Shown: positions 16,897 to 25,578, counted from the first letter of the stretch. The stretch is 64,000 nucleotides of DNA from Nocardioides marmorisolisilvae (GCF_003725775.1 NZ_RJSG01000005.1:867-64866); one strand, 5' to 3'. Numbers and translations are program-made. The notes: generated by a model from the letters alone, not told the origin.

Positions 16897-17556
16897 GTGA
16901 CCACCCCGGCGACCTCGGCCGACGGCGACCGGCCGGCCACCCGCGGAGCCCGTCTGCCGCGCCGTGCCCGACGGGCCCAGCTGCTCGAGTCGGCCCTCGA
17001 GGTCTTCGTGGCCCAGGGCTACCACTCGGCAGCGATGGACGACATCGCCGAGAACGCAGGGGTCTCCAAGCCGGTGCTCTACCAGCACTTCCCCGGCAAG
17101 CTCGACCTCTACCTCGCGCTGCTCGACCAGGCCGTCGACAAGGTGATCACCGGGACCCGCGAGGCACTGGAGTCGACCGAGGACAACAAGCAGCGCGTCG
17201 CGGCCACGATGAGCGCCTTCTTCTCCTACGTGGCCAGCGAGCAGGGCGAGTTCCGCCTGGTCTTCGAGTCGGACCTGACCAACGAGCCCGCCGTGCGGGA
17301 GCGGATCGACCGGGTGACCAAGGACTGCGCGGACCTGATTGCGCACGTCATCCACGACGACACCGGCCTGCCGGACGAGGCCTCCCAGCTGCTGGCCGTC
17401 GGCCTGGTGGGAATGGGTCAGGTCAGCGCCCGGTTCTGGCTCCAGGACCGTTTGCGCGGGAGTGACACCATCGAGCAGGCAGCTGCTGGGAACCTGGTGG
17501 CAGGCCTGGCCTGGCGCGGGATCCGGGGATACCCGCGGAACGACGACAACGTCTGA
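16897..17556 (+). CDS. TetR-family regulator (Rv3208-like)
   Basis: The GTG start follows GGAGG with a 6-nt spacer and gives 219 residues. The helix-turn-helix is seen in ALEVFVAQGYHSAAMDDIAENAGVSKPVLYQHFPGK. The remainder is an alpha-helical TetR ligand-binding domain (VFESDLTNEPAVRERIDRVTKDC). It is followed 90 bp downstream by DUF3107, the same pair as Rv3208/Rv3208A. The upstream gap of about 250 bp is shared with the divergent surface protein B, so TetR could control that promoter. No clear palindromic operator was recognised there. Confidence 0.88.
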   Translation: MTTPATSADGDRPATRGARLPRRARRAQLLESALEVFVAQGYHSAAMDDIAENAGVSKPVLYQHFPGKLDLYLALLDQAVDKVITGTREALESTEDNKQRVAATMSAFFSYVASEQGEFRLVFESDLTNEPAVRERIDRVTKDCADLIAHVIHDDTGLPDEASQLLAVGLVGMGQVSARFWLQDRLRGSDTIEQAAAGNLVAGLAWRGIRGYPRNDDNV

Positions 17557-17561
17557 CCCTT

Positions 17562-17957
17562 CGACAGGCTCAGGGGAACCGGCACACTGTCCCCCAGCAG
17601 CACCGAGACCACATTTCACGCACCACACTTCAGGGAGGTCCTCCGGATGGAGGTCAAGATCGGCGTCCAGAACGCCAACCGCGAGCTCACCGTCGACACC
17701 GATCTCGACGCTGACGCCGTCGAGAAGCAGATCGCCGCGGCACTGTCGGGCGGCGGGCTGCTGACGCTGACCGACGCCAAGGGCCGCCGGGTCGTCGTAC
17801 CGGTGGAGAAGCTGGCGTACGTCGAGATCGCGAACAGCACGGCCGGACAGGTCGGCTTCCGCAGCTGATCGAGGACGCGCCAGCGGACTCGATCGTCGGT
17901 GGTTGAGCAGCGAGGGCGACTGAGGGACGAAGTCGCCACCGAGCGTGTCGAAACCGG
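17562..17957. repeat. degenerate fragments of the dispersed repeat flanking DUF3107
   Basis: CTTCGACAGGCTCAGG (17562-17577) is a partial copy just after the TetR gene. GGTTGAGCAGCGAGG (about 17900) and CGAGCGTGTCGAAACC (to 17957) form a longer degenerate copy after DUF3107, with an inner GGCGACT...AGTCGCC inverted repeat. They flank, but do not interrupt, the DUF3107 gene. Confidence 0.5.
17647..17868 (+). CDS. DUF3107 small protein
   Basis: This 73-residue protein begins MEVKIGVQNANRELTVDTD behind a strong ribosome-binding site (AGGGAGG). It matches DUF3107 throughout, including the ALSGGGLLTLTDAKGRRVVVP core. The family is actinobacteria-specific, with Rv3208A (TB9.4) as the mycobacterial member, and is always next to a TetR gene. 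The fold is expected to be a small beta-rich domain. Its molecular role is unknown. Confidence 0.92.
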   Translation: MEVKIGVQNANRELTVDTDLDADAVEKQIAAALSGGGLLTLTDAKGRRVVVPVEKLAYVEIANSTAGQVGFRS

Positions 17958-17964
17958 ACAAGCA

Positions 17965-18002
17965 AGCGGGGGCGGTACGGCGAACGCCGTACCGCCCCCG
18001 CT
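17965..18002. terminator. strong bidirectional terminator
   Basis: AGCGGGGGCGGTACGGCG and its reverse complement form an 18-bp stem with only two unpaired bases, followed on the plus strand by GCTTTGTC. It lies between DUF3107 (plus) and surface protein C (minus), which converge here, so it can serve both. It is one of the strongest hairpins in the window. Confidence 0.8.
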
Positions 18003-18008
18003 GCTTTG

Positions 18009-19301
18009 TCACCGGCGGTTCACGCTGCTGGGGCGCAACCCGAGGCCACCGGCGAGAACGAGCAGCGCCACTCCCAGCGCTACCAGGACCCGGCCCTGCT
18101 CGGTCCGCGGGTCCACCGAGGGAACCGCTCCGATCAGGCCGGCGTGGACGACGGTCGGCGCGACCACCACGGTCGGGTCGACCACCGGCGGCGAGACCGC
18201 CGGGCAGTCCTCCGGAACCGTGAAGGTGTGCTCCCAGTGCGTCGGCTCGCCTTCTCCGATCACGAACCCGGGCAGCGCGCTGGCGTCGACGTACGCGGTC
18301 TCACCGGCCTTGAGGCTGCCGCTGACCACGTAGTGCACGCCCTCGGCATCCGAGGTCAGGATCACCGGACCGGTCGCCTTCTTGCCCTCGGACGGCGGGT
18401 CGTTCGGCACGAAGACCGAGCCGTCGGTCGTGCAGGTCGGGTCGGTGAACGACGGGTCGGTCGGTACCGCCAGGGTCGGCTCGGCGCAGTCCTCCGGAGT
18501 CACGGCCGGCCCGAAGGTGTGCTCGAACCCGATCGAGGTCGAGTGGTCGGAGTACTCGTACGGGAACACCGTGTGCGCCGTCACTGTCACCGTCTCGCCT
18601 GGTGCCACGGTGTCACCGTCGGCCAGGTCGAAGGTGGAGTGGTCGCCGCTCGTGCTGTACGACGGGGTGCTCTCGTTGGCGCAGCTCGGGTCGACGAAGG
18701 TGACCTCGGGGTCCGGTGCGATGCACTCGTCGACCGGGATCTGGGTGCTCTTCTTCCCGATGATGATGACCTTGCACGGGTCCTCGCACTCGTTCCAGTC
18801 GCCGTTCTTGTGCTTGCTCAGGATCGGCGGGCACGGGTTGCAGTCGCCGTTGTGGTGGCTGCTCACGCTCTGCTTCAGCGGCGGCTGCTCGTCGCACCCT
18901 CCGCAGTCGCCCTTGTGCTTGCTGACGCTCTTGCCCTTGTCGTCCCAGCAGCCACCGCCGCAGTCGCCGCGGTCGCTCTTGTGCTTGCCGAAGTTCTTGT
19001 CGTCGTCGTTCCAGCATCCGCCGCCACAGTCGCCGTCGTCGTCGCCCTTGTGCTTGGCGACCGACTTGCGGTCGTCATCGCCACCCCAGCAACCACCACC
19101 GCAGTCGCCGTCATCGCCGCGGTCCTTGGCAACGGTCTTGTGGTGCTCGTCATCGCCTCCGCAGTTGCCGCCGCGGTCGGACGAGCTCGCGTTCGCCGGT
19201 GCGGCCACGATCAGGGCCACACCGGTCGACAGCAGGAGCATGCCGAACAGGGCGAACACCGCCGCAGCGGCGCGCAGGTGTCGGTTCACAGAAACACTCA
19301 T
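18009..19301 (-). CDS. secreted surface protein C with Cys/Gly-rich repeats
   Basis: The precursor has 430 residues; the ATG at 19301 follows GGGAG. After a signal peptide (AAAVFALFGMLLLSTGVALIVAA), residues about 45-150 are imperfect repeats of GDCGGGCW, acidic residues, then K(S/N)V(A/S)KHKGD. The repeats are very rich in Cys, Asp, Lys and His. Two Cys-bracketed beta-domains follow, one homologous to protein B (SGDHSTFDL...VAPGETVTV) and one to protein A (HYVVSGSL...THWEHTF). The tail is PTVVHAGLIG, RTEQG, a membrane span and RPSSVNRR. The repeats could bind metal or form a disulfide-linked rod. The gene is separated from A and B by TetR and DUF3107 on the opposite strand. Confidence 0.8.
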   Translation of the reverse strand: MSVSVNRHLRAAAAVFALFGMLLLSTGVALIVAAPANASSSDRGGNCGGDDEHHKTVAKDRGDDGDCGGGCWGGDDDRKSVAKHKGDDDGDCGGGCWNDDDKNFGKHKSDRGDCGGGCWDDKGKSVSKHKGDCGGCDEQPPLKQSVSSHHNGDCNPCPPILSKHKNGDWNECEDPCKVIIIGKKSTQIPVDECIAPDPEVTFVDPSCANESTPSYSTSGDHSTFDLADGDTVAPGETVTVTAHTVFPYEYSDHSTSIGFEHTFGPAVTPEDCAEPTLAVPTDPSFTDPTCTTDGSVFVPNDPPSEGKKATGPVILTSDAEGVHYVVSGSLKAGETAYVDASALPGFVIGEGEPTHWEHTFTVPEDCPAVSPPVVDPTVVVAPTVVHAGLIGAVPSVDPRTEQGRVLVALGVALLVLAGGLGLRPSSVNRR

Positions 19302-19557
19302 CACAACTCCCCAGAAATCAGTCGTGCAGGCGCACCGCTGTCAGCGGTGTCGAGTGCTGCGTCCCGGGCCCCAGACCGGCCGCAGCGCGAGCCAGAATCG
19401 TGGAGTCGGATCGGCACCCGCCGGTACCGGAGCCGGTTGTCTAGCCAGACGAATCACGACGAAGTGGGCATGCGGCGCGAAAGCACCCAGAACTCTGACC
19501 GAACGGACGAGGCAGGTCCTGGACGACCGGGAGCCTGTCTATCGGTCGGACGCCCGA

Positions 19558-20271
19558 TCAGGACGCGAGACCGAGCTCCGCCATCCGATTGGCGTGGTTC
19601 TCGGTGAGCCGGCTGAACATCCGGCCGAGCGCGGCCAGGTCCAGTCCCGGACGGTCGACGCCCCCGGCGAGCAGGGCCGCCAGGGAGTCCCGCTCGGCCG
19701 CGACCCGCTGGGCCTGGGAGAGCGCCTCCCCCATCAGCCGGCGGCCCCACAGCGCGAGCGCGCCGGCGACACGGTGGTCGGCGACGATCGCCTGCCGGAC
19801 CCGGTCGACGACGAACTCGGAGTGGCCGACGTCGGAGAGCGAGGTGACCACGGTGGTCCGGGTCTCGGCGTCGAGGAACGCGGCGACCTCGATGTAGAAG
19901 TCGGCGGCGAGACCGTCACCGACGTAGGCCTTGATCAGTCCCTCGAGCCAGTTGCTCGGCGCTGTCCGGGCGTGGAAGGCGTCGAAAGCCTTCACGAAGG
20001 GCGCCATCGCCTCCATCGGCTCCGAGCCGAGCTCGGCGATCCGGGCGATCAGCGGCTCGACGTGGTTGAACTGGACCGCAGCCATCTTCCCCAGGGCCAG
20101 CTTGTCGGCCAGGGTCGGCGCCAGCTTGGCGTCCTCGGCGAGGCGCTCGAACGCCGAGATCTCGCCGTACGCGATGGCGCCCAGCAGGTCCACGACGGCG
20201 GCCCGGTAGCCAGGGTCCTGGAAGGCGACCGGGGTGTCCCCCGCGGAGCCGGAATCGGCGATTTCGGTCAT
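19558..20271 (-). CDS. ferritin-like fold protein (Rv3210c-like)
   Basis: The 237-residue all-helical protein starts at MTEIADSG. Helices contain ferritin-type acidic/His patterns: LLGAIAYGEISAFERLAEDAK, KMAAVQFNHVEPLIARI, AAFLDAETRTTVVTSLSDVGHSEF. It matches the actinobacterial ferritin-like family found beside rhlE (Rv3210c in M. tuberculosis), related to the diiron fold of MiaE. An earlier in-frame ATG would add 24 residues of low-quality sequence and was rejected. There is no obvious ribosome-binding site, so expression may be leaderless. The substrate is unknown. Confidence 0.78.
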   Translation of the reverse strand: MTEIADSGSAGDTPVAFQDPGYRAAVVDLLGAIAYGEISAFERLAEDAKLAPTLADKLALGKMAAVQFNHVEPLIARIAELGSEPMEAMAPFVKAFDAFHARTAPSNWLEGLIKAYVGDGLAADFYIEVAAFLDAETRTTVVTSLSDVGHSEFVVDRVRQAIVADHRVAGALALWGRRLMGEALSQAQRVAAERDSLAALLAGGVDRPGLDLAALGRMFSRLTENHANRMAELGLAS

Positions 20272-20414
20272 AGGGGGAGCGTACCGATAGACTGAGACCG
20301 GCAGACGGCCCCCGTCAGCGCCCGGACACGACCGGGGATCCAACCTGGACGAAACCGCTCAGGCGAACGGGGCACACGGCCGCGCCTTCCGATTTCACAC
20401 AGAACGGCAAGATC

Positions 20415-21899
20415 CTGACTACCTTCCGAGAGCTCGGGGTACTCCCCGAGATTTGCGATGCGCTCGAGCGCGTCAACATCACCACCCCGTTCGCCATCCA
20501 GGAGATGACCCTCTCGGTCGCCCTGATGGGGACCGACCTGATCGGCCAGGCCCGCACGGGCACCGGCAAGACCCTCGCCTTCGGCATCCCGGTGCTGCAG
20601 CGCTCGGTCGCTCCGCACGACCCGGACTACGAAGAGCTCGTCGCCCCCGGCAAGCCGCAGGCCCTGATCGTCGCCCCGACCCGTGAGCTCGCGCTCCAGG
20701 TCTCCGGCGACCTGGCGCTCGCCGGCGCCGACCGCGGCATCCGCGTCCTGACCGTGTACGGCGGCGTCGCCTACGAGCCGCAGCTGGAGGCCCTCGAGGC
20801 CGGCGTCGAGGTCGTCGTGGGTACGCCGGGTCGCCTGATCGACCTGATGAACCGCAAGGCCCTGGACATCTCGCACGTGAAGAGCCTGGTCCTCGACGAG
20901 GCCGACGAGATGCTGGACCTGGGCTTCCTGCCCGACGTCGAGCGGCTGCTGGCCAAGACGCCGGAGACCCGCCAGACGATGCTGTTCTCGGCGACGATGC
21001 CGGCCGCGATCGTGGCCCTGGCCCGCACCCACATGCGGCACCCGATGAACATCCGCGCGGAGTCCTCCTACGAGAACGCGACCGTGCCGGCCACGGCCCA
21101 GTTCATCTACCAGGCGCACGACCTGGACAAGCCGGAGATGATCGGCCGCATCCTGCAGGCCGAGGGCTCCGGGTTGACGATCATCTTCACCCGCACCAAG
21201 CGCCAGGCGCAGCGCGTGGCCGACGACCTGACCGAGCGCGGCTTCGACGCGAGCCCGCTGCACGGTGACATGGCTCAGGCAGCCCGGGAGAAGGCGCTGA
21301 CCAAGTTCCGCGAGAACAAGCTGCGGGTGCTCGTCGCCACCGACGTCGCCGCCCGCGGCATCGACGTCACCGGCGTCACCCACGTCATCAACTACACCTG
21401 CCCCGAGGACGAGAAGACCTACGTCCACCGGATCGGTCGCACCGGGCGCGCCGGTGCCACCGGTGTCGCGATCACCTTCGTCGACTGGGCGGACCTGCAC
21501 CGCTGGAAGATGATCAACAAGGCGCTCGACCTGCCGTTCGACGAGCCGGCCGAGACCTACTCCAGCTCCGAGCACTTCTTCCACGACATGGGGATCGCGC
21601 CCGGCACCAAGGGCCGCCTGATCCCCGAGGGTCAGATCGTCATCCCGCGCGAGCCGCGCAAGGACGACCGTGGCCGCTCCGGCGGCAACCGCTCCGGCGG
21701 TGGCCGTGGCCAGGGTGGCGGTCGCGGTGAGGGCGGTCGCGGCGAGGGCAACCGTGGCGGCTCCCGCAACCGGGGCCAGCAGGGCGAGACCGCCTCGGCC
21801 GGTGCCGAGGGTGGCGACAAGCCGGCCCGCCCGCGCTCGCGCAACCGTCGTCGCACCCGCGGCGGTGGCGGTCAGTCCCCGGCTGCTGCCGCGGAGTAA
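20415..21899 (+). CDS. rhlE: DEAD-box RNA helicase (RhlE type)
   Basis: The protein shows all DEAD-box motifs: Q-motif region FRELGVLPEICDALERVNITTPFAIQ, Walker A ARTGTGKT, PTRELA, DEAD in LDEADEMLDLGF, SAT, and HRIGRTGRAG. A C-terminal tail rich in Arg and Gly (GRSGGNRSGGGRGQGG) should bind RNA. The conserved Q-motif lies upstream of the first ATG (20505). No in-frame ATG or GTG precedes it, so a CTG at 20415 (L-T-T-F-R-E-L) is proposed as the start, giving 494 residues. It would act in RNA unwinding and ribosome or mRNA maintenance. Gene order matches Rv3211. Confidence 0.88.
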   Translation: MTTFRELGVLPEICDALERVNITTPFAIQEMTLSVALMGTDLIGQARTGTGKTLAFGIPVLQRSVAPHDPDYEELVAPGKPQALIVAPTRELALQVSGDLALAGADRGIRVLTVYGGVAYEPQLEALEAGVEVVVGTPGRLIDLMNRKALDISHVKSLVLDEADEMLDLGFLPDVERLLAKTPETRQTMLFSATMPAAIVALARTHMRHPMNIRAESSYENATVPATAQFIYQAHDLDKPEMIGRILQAEGSGLTIIFTRTKRQAQRVADDLTERGFDASPLHGDMAQAAREKALTKFRENKLRVLVATDVAARGIDVTGVTHVINYTCPEDEKTYVHRIGRTGRAGATGVAITFVDWADLHRWKMINKALDLPFDEPAETYSSSEHFFHDMGIAPGTKGRLIPEGQIVIPREPRKDDRGRSGGNRSGGGRGQGGGRGEGGRGEGNRGGSRNRGQQGETASAGAEGGDKPARPRSRNRRRTRGGGGQSPAAAAE

Positions 21900-21905
21900 C
21901 CGGGC

Positions 21906-22634
21906 CTAGGCGACGACGACGACCTCGGTCCCCGTCGTCGCGAAGCTCCACATCCGCTCGGCGTCGGTGAGCTTCTGCCGGATGCAGCCGTGCGACTGCG
22001 GCGTGCCCAGCTGACTGATCTTCTGCAGCGGCTTCCCGAGCTTGGTCGGGATGCTGTGGAACCCGATGGCGGCCTGGGGTCCGTGCGCGAACCGCACGAA
22101 GTACTGCATCACGCCGGAGTCGTCGACACCGACGGCCCAGCGCGAGCGCGAGTACACGTGGTACTTCCCGGGCTCCAGGTTGTTCGTGACGCTGCCGGAG
22201 ACCAGGTACGTCGAGAGCGGCGTGCCCTGCGAGCTGACCAACCAGACCCGCTGGGCGCTCTTGGAGAACACGACCCGCTTGCCGGTCCCCGACGAGGTCG
22301 GCAGCTTCGTCGACGTCGTCGAGGTGGTCTTCGCCGGAGCCTTGCCCGTCGTGGTCCTGCCCGACGTCGTGCCGGTGCCGCTCGACCCGGTCGGGGTGCT
22401 CGTCTCGCCCAGGTCTGTGCCCCTGCTTCTGGTGCCCGGGTCCTGGGGCGCGCCGACGCCGACCACCGTGTCGGCCAGGTCGCGGGTCGCGGCGCTCCCG
22501 GCGCCGCCGAGCGGGATCACCCCGGCGGCTCCCAGCAGAGCAACGGTGGTGATCACCGTCGACACGGACGCGGCAGCGATCCGGCGCAACCGCGGGCGCA
22601 CCCGGCGCGGCGACTGCTTGCGGTGCGTCGACAT
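21906..22634 (-). CDS. L,D-transpeptidase (YkuD domain)
   Basis: The 242-residue protein has an N-terminal membrane anchor or signal (ASVSTVITTVALLGAAG), a Thr/Ser-rich linker and a YkuD domain beginning KRVVFSKSAQRVWLV. The catalytic motif is present as Cys217 in SHGCIR, with the conserved His in IGFHSIP. These enzymes form 3-3 crosslinks in peptidoglycan or attach proteins to it. The ATG lies two bases after the stop of the parA-like gene, so the two are one operon. Its 3' end nearly abuts the convergent rhlE. Confidence 0.88.
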   Translation of the reverse strand: MSTHRKQSPRRVRPRLRRIAAASVSTVITTVALLGAAGVIPLGGAGSAATRDLADTVVGVGAPQDPGTRSRGTDLGETSTPTGSSGTGTTSGRTTTGKAPAKTTSTTSTKLPTSSGTGKRVVFSKSAQRVWLVSSQGTPLSTYLVSGSVTNNLEPGKYHVYSRSRWAVGVDDSGVMQYFVRFAHGPQAAIGFHSIPTKLGKPLQKISQLGTPQSHGCIRQKLTDAERMWSFATTGTEVVVVA

Positions 22635-22636
22635 CG

Positions 22637-23401
22637 TCAGTCCCGCGCCAGCAGGTTCGCGGCGACCTGGCGGTAGGCCTCGGCGCCCTTGTTGGTTCCC
22701 GCCGTGGAGAGGATGGAGCGGCCCGCAGCAGGAGCCTCCGCGAAGCGGATCGACTTCGGGATCGGCGGCTCGATCACGGCGAGGTCGTAGGTCTCGGAGA
22801 TGTTCTCGAGCACCGCGCGGGCGTGCGTCGTGCGGCCGTCGTACAGGGTCGGCAGCACGCCCCAGACCTCGAGGTCGCGGTTGGTGAAGCGACGGACGTC
22901 GTGCACCGTGTCGAGCAGCTGGCCGACGCCGCGGTGCGAGAGCGTCTCGCACTGGAGCGGGATCAGCACCCCGTTGGCCGCGGTCAGCGCTGCGACGGTG
23001 AGCACTCCCAGCGACGGCGGGCAGTCCAGCAGCACCCAGTCGTACTCGTCGAGCTCCTCGACGACCGTGCGGATGACGTACTCGCGGCCGGTCCGGGTGA
23101 GCAGATCGGCCTCGGCACGGGCCAGCTCGATCGTCGCCGGCAGGATGTCGACGCCGTCCTCGGTGGTGGCCATCACCTCGGTGGCGGGAACGCCCTTGGT
23201 GAGCACGTGGTGGATCGACAGGTCCAGGTCCTCGGGGTCGATGCCGAGGCTGAACGTCAGGCACGCCTGGGGGTCCAGGTCGACCAGGAGCACCCGCTGA
23301 CCGAGCTCGGCGAGCGCCGAGCCCAGGGAGGCGACGGTGGTCGTCTTGGCCACGCCACCCTTCTGGTTGGCGACGGCAATCACACGGGTCGAGGACATCA
23401 C
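22637..23401 (-). CDS. ParA/Soj-like ATPase (Rv3213c-like)
   Basis: The 254-residue protein has the deviant Walker A of ParA/MinD ATPases (NQKGGVAKTTT), DLDPQACLTFSLG, and Walker B VLLDCPPSLG. No parB follows; the next gene is an L,D-transpeptidase. It is therefore an orphan ParA like Rv3213c, probably positioning a cell-wall or other complex rather than the chromosome. The start is ATGATG; either codon is possible. The pairing with a peptidoglycan crosslinker is only positional evidence for a cell-wall role. Confidence 0.85.
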   Translation of the reverse strand: MMSSTRVIAVANQKGGVAKTTTVASLGSALAELGQRVLLVDLDPQACLTFSLGIDPEDLDLSIHHVLTKGVPATEVMATTEDGVDILPATIELARAEADLLTRTGREYVIRTVVEELDEYDWVLLDCPPSLGVLTVAALTAANGVLIPLQCETLSHRGVGQLLDTVHDVRRFTNRDLEVWGVLPTLYDGRTTHARAVLENISETYDLAVIEPPIPKSIRFAEAPAAGRSILSTAGTNKGAEAYRQVAANLLARD

Positions 23402-23460
23402 CCACCATCATGCCGCACCCACCTTGCCGGTGCCGACCTCGTCCGTGAATGCTGGGCGGC

Positions 23461-24240
23461 ATGTCGCCGACCTCAGCCCCTCGCCCTGTCGCCCTGGTCA
23501 CCGGCCCCACCGCGGGCATCGGCCTGGAGTTCGCCCGCCAGCTCGCCGCCTCCGGTCACGACCTCGTGCTGGTGGCCCGCAACGAGACCCGGCTCAACGA
23601 GGTCGCCCTCCAGCTGCACCAGGACCACGGCGCCCACTGCGAGGTGCTGGTCGCCGACCTGGCCGACCGGGAGCAGCTCGCCCAGGTCGAGGCCCGCCTG
23701 GCTGATCCGGCCGGCCCGATCGACCTGCTGGTCAACAACGCCGGCTTCGGGCTCAAGGAGCGGTTCCTGGTCAACAGCGTCGAGCAGGAGCAGATGCTCC
23801 TCGACGTGCTCGTCACCGCAGTCATGCGGCTCTCGCACGCAGCGCTCGGCCCGATGTCGGAGCGCGGGTCGGGAGCGATCCTGAACGTCTCCTCGGTGGC
23901 CGACTTCATGCCGCGCGGCACCTACTCGGCAGCCAAGGCCTACGTCACCCGGTTCAGCGAGTGGGCCCACAACGAGTACGGCCCGGCCGGCGTGCAGGTG
24001 ATGGCGCTGTGCCCGGGCTTCATCCGCACCGAGTTCCACGAGCGGATGGAGGTCGGGCAGGACACCGTGCCGTCCTACCTCTGGCTGGAGTCGCCCGACC
24101 TGGTCACCGCAGCGCTCGCGGACCTGGCCGCCGGGAAGGCGATCTCGGTGCCGAGCCTGCGCTACAAGGCGATCGTCGCCGGCGCGAAGTACGTGCCGAC
24201 CGGGCTGCTGCAGCGGCTGCAGAAGCTGGGGCGCGACTAA
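23461..24240 (+). CDS. short-chain dehydrogenase/reductase
   Basis: The 259-residue classical SDR has the nucleotide site TGPTAGIG near the N-terminus, NNAG, catalytic Ser in LNVSSVADF, and YSAAK (Tyr and Lys). The sequence VARNETRL after beta-2 favours NADP(H), as Arg follows the strand. The chosen ATG follows GGGCGG; another ATG four codons upstream is possible. It resembles the DltE/YqjQ type of SDR with unknown carbonyl substrate. The stop overlaps that of convergent marC by 3 bp. Confidence 0.85.
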   Translation: MSPTSAPRPVALVTGPTAGIGLEFARQLAASGHDLVLVARNETRLNEVALQLHQDHGAHCEVLVADLADREQLAQVEARLADPAGPIDLLVNNAGFGLKERFLVNSVEQEQMLLDVLVTAVMRLSHAALGPMSERGSGAILNVSSVADFMPRGTYSAAKAYVTRFSEWAHNEYGPAGVQVMALCPGFIRTEFHERMEVGQDTVPSYLWLESPDLVTAALADLAAGKAISVPSLRYKAIVAGAKYVPTGLLQRLQKLGRD

Positions 24241-24842
24241 CCCTCGCCGGCGATGAACGCCCGGACGGCGTTCGCCACCATCTGCACCGCGATCGCAGAC
24301 AGCAGCAGACCTGCGATCCGGGTGACGAGCAGGACACCGCTCTCCCGGATGACCCGCAGGATCGGCAGCGAGAACCGCATCGCCAGCCAGATCGAGATGT
24401 GCACCGCGATGACGCCCAGGGCGACCGCGGCGAACTGCTTGAAGTCGTCGACCTGCTTGCTGAACACCATGGTCGCGACGATCGCGCCCGGGCCGGCCAG
24501 CAGCGGGGTGCCGAGCGGGACCAGCGCGACGTTGGTCTCGGCCGCCGCGGTCGGCTCGGACTCCTTGCCGGTCAGCAGCTCGAGGGCGACGAGCAGGAGC
24601 AGCAGGCCGCCGGCGCACTGGAGCGCGGGCAGCGAGATGTGCAGGTAGGACAGGATCTGCTGGCCGAAGAACGCGAAGGCGCTGATGACGCCGAACGACA
24701 CGGTCACGGCCTGCCAGGCCAGCCGGCGCGACACCTGCGGCGACCGGCCACCGGTCAGCGAGAGGAAGATCGGGATCGTTCCGACCGGGTCCATGATCAC
24801 GAAGAGCGTGACGAACACGCTCGTGAAGAGGACCCCATCCAT
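24237..24842 (-). CDS. MarC-family (UPF0056) membrane protein
   Basis: The 201-residue protein has six predicted membrane spans. It carries the family's signature near the start (VTLFVIMDPVGTIPIFLSLT) and the second half-signature PLLAGPGAIVATMV. MarC proteins were once linked to multiple antibiotic resistance, but that role was not confirmed and the function is unknown. It stands alone, ending on the stop codon of the neighbouring SDR gene. Confidence 0.9.
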   Translation of the reverse strand: MDGVLFTSVFVTLFVIMDPVGTIPIFLSLTGGRSPQVSRRLAWQAVTVSFGVISAFAFFGQQILSYLHISLPALQCAGGLLLLLVALELLTGKESEPTAAAETNVALVPLGTPLLAGPGAIVATMVFSKQVDDFKQFAAVALGVIAVHISIWLAMRFSLPILRVIRESGVLLVTRIAGLLLSAIAVQMVANAVRAFIAGEG

Positions 24843-24942
24843 AGCTCACCAGGGTAGAGGTCGGCGGCCTGCGGGAACGAACCCGAACGGGGTCAGAACG
24901 AACACTCTCGGGTCCGAGACATTTGCCGCCTGACCAGCGGTT

Positions 24943-25578
24943 TCACCAGGTCGGGCGGGCCCCGCCGAACGGCATCTCGAGGGCTTCGGGACCGAAGCCG
25001 GTGACATCGGCGAGCAGCCACTCGTCGCGCAGCAGCAGGGCCGCCGAGGCCGGCCGGATGACCAGCCACAACCAGCGGCCGTCGGCCTCGCCGGCGAAGA
25101 CCGACTTGGCGAAGAGGTCGTCCTCGATCGAGGGGTCGACGGTCCACATCGGCACGGTGCGACCGCCCGCACGGACGTGGATCGCGTGCGGTCCCAGACC
25201 GATCTGCTCACCCGGGTCGTCGTACGCCGTGCCCGCGCAGCGCGAGCCGAGCCCGACGCCGGGGTCCTCCGAGATCACCGTGACCTCGACCGGGCCGTCC
25301 AGGTCGCTGGTGCCGACGGTCGTCGTCACCGTGGCGAAAGCCTTCTCGGTGTTGGCGACGCACCCGAAGTCAGCGATCGACCACCCGGGGCTCATCGGCC
25401 ACGGCAGGTAGGTCGGCAGGTCGTCGGCCGCGCGGTTCACCAGCTCCGCGAAGGACTCGTAGCTCGCCTGCTGCGGCCGCCACAACGGGTGGATGCTGCC
25501 GTGCACCGAGCACGTCCAGGCACCGTCACCCTCCGTGATGGGCGCGGTGCAGCGGGGACAGGAAGCCGCTAGTGACAC
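24943..25578 (-). CDS. zinc-ribbon protein (DUF6758-like)
   Basis: The GTG start gives 211 residues beginning SLAASCPRC. CPRC followed by CSVHG forms a CxxC...CxxH zinc ribbon. The core has PWPMSPGWSIADFGCV, GVGLGSRCAGTAYDDPG and the C-terminal block LWLVIRPASAALLLRDEWLLADV. This fits the actinobacterial family often labelled phosphotransacetylase or DUF6758, found near adnAB in Streptomyces. No catalytic site for phosphate transfer is visible, so that label is doubtful. It lies 16 bp after the histidine phosphatase on the same strand. Confidence 0.75.
   Translation of the reverse strand: MSLAASCPRCTAPITEGDGAWTCSVHGSIHPLWRPQQASYESFAELVNRAADDLPTYLPWPMSPGWSIADFGCVANTEKAFATVTTTVGTSDLDGPVEVTVISEDPGVGLGSRCAGTAYDDPGEQIGLGPHAIHVRAGGRTVPMWTVDPSIEDDLFAKSVFAGEADGRWLWLVIRPASAALLLRDEWLLADVTGFGPEALEMPFGGARPTW

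Noticed and set aside
14467-19301. LPxTG- or LAxTG-type sorting signals in the three surface proteins
   Set aside because: None is present. The shared tail is PTVVHAGLxG followed by R(S/T)EQG, so the standard motif cannot be claimed.
22637-23401. A complete parAB chromosome-segregation locus
   Set aside because: Only a ParA-like ATPase is present. There is no ParB, no parS site was seen, and the neighbour is a transpeptidase.
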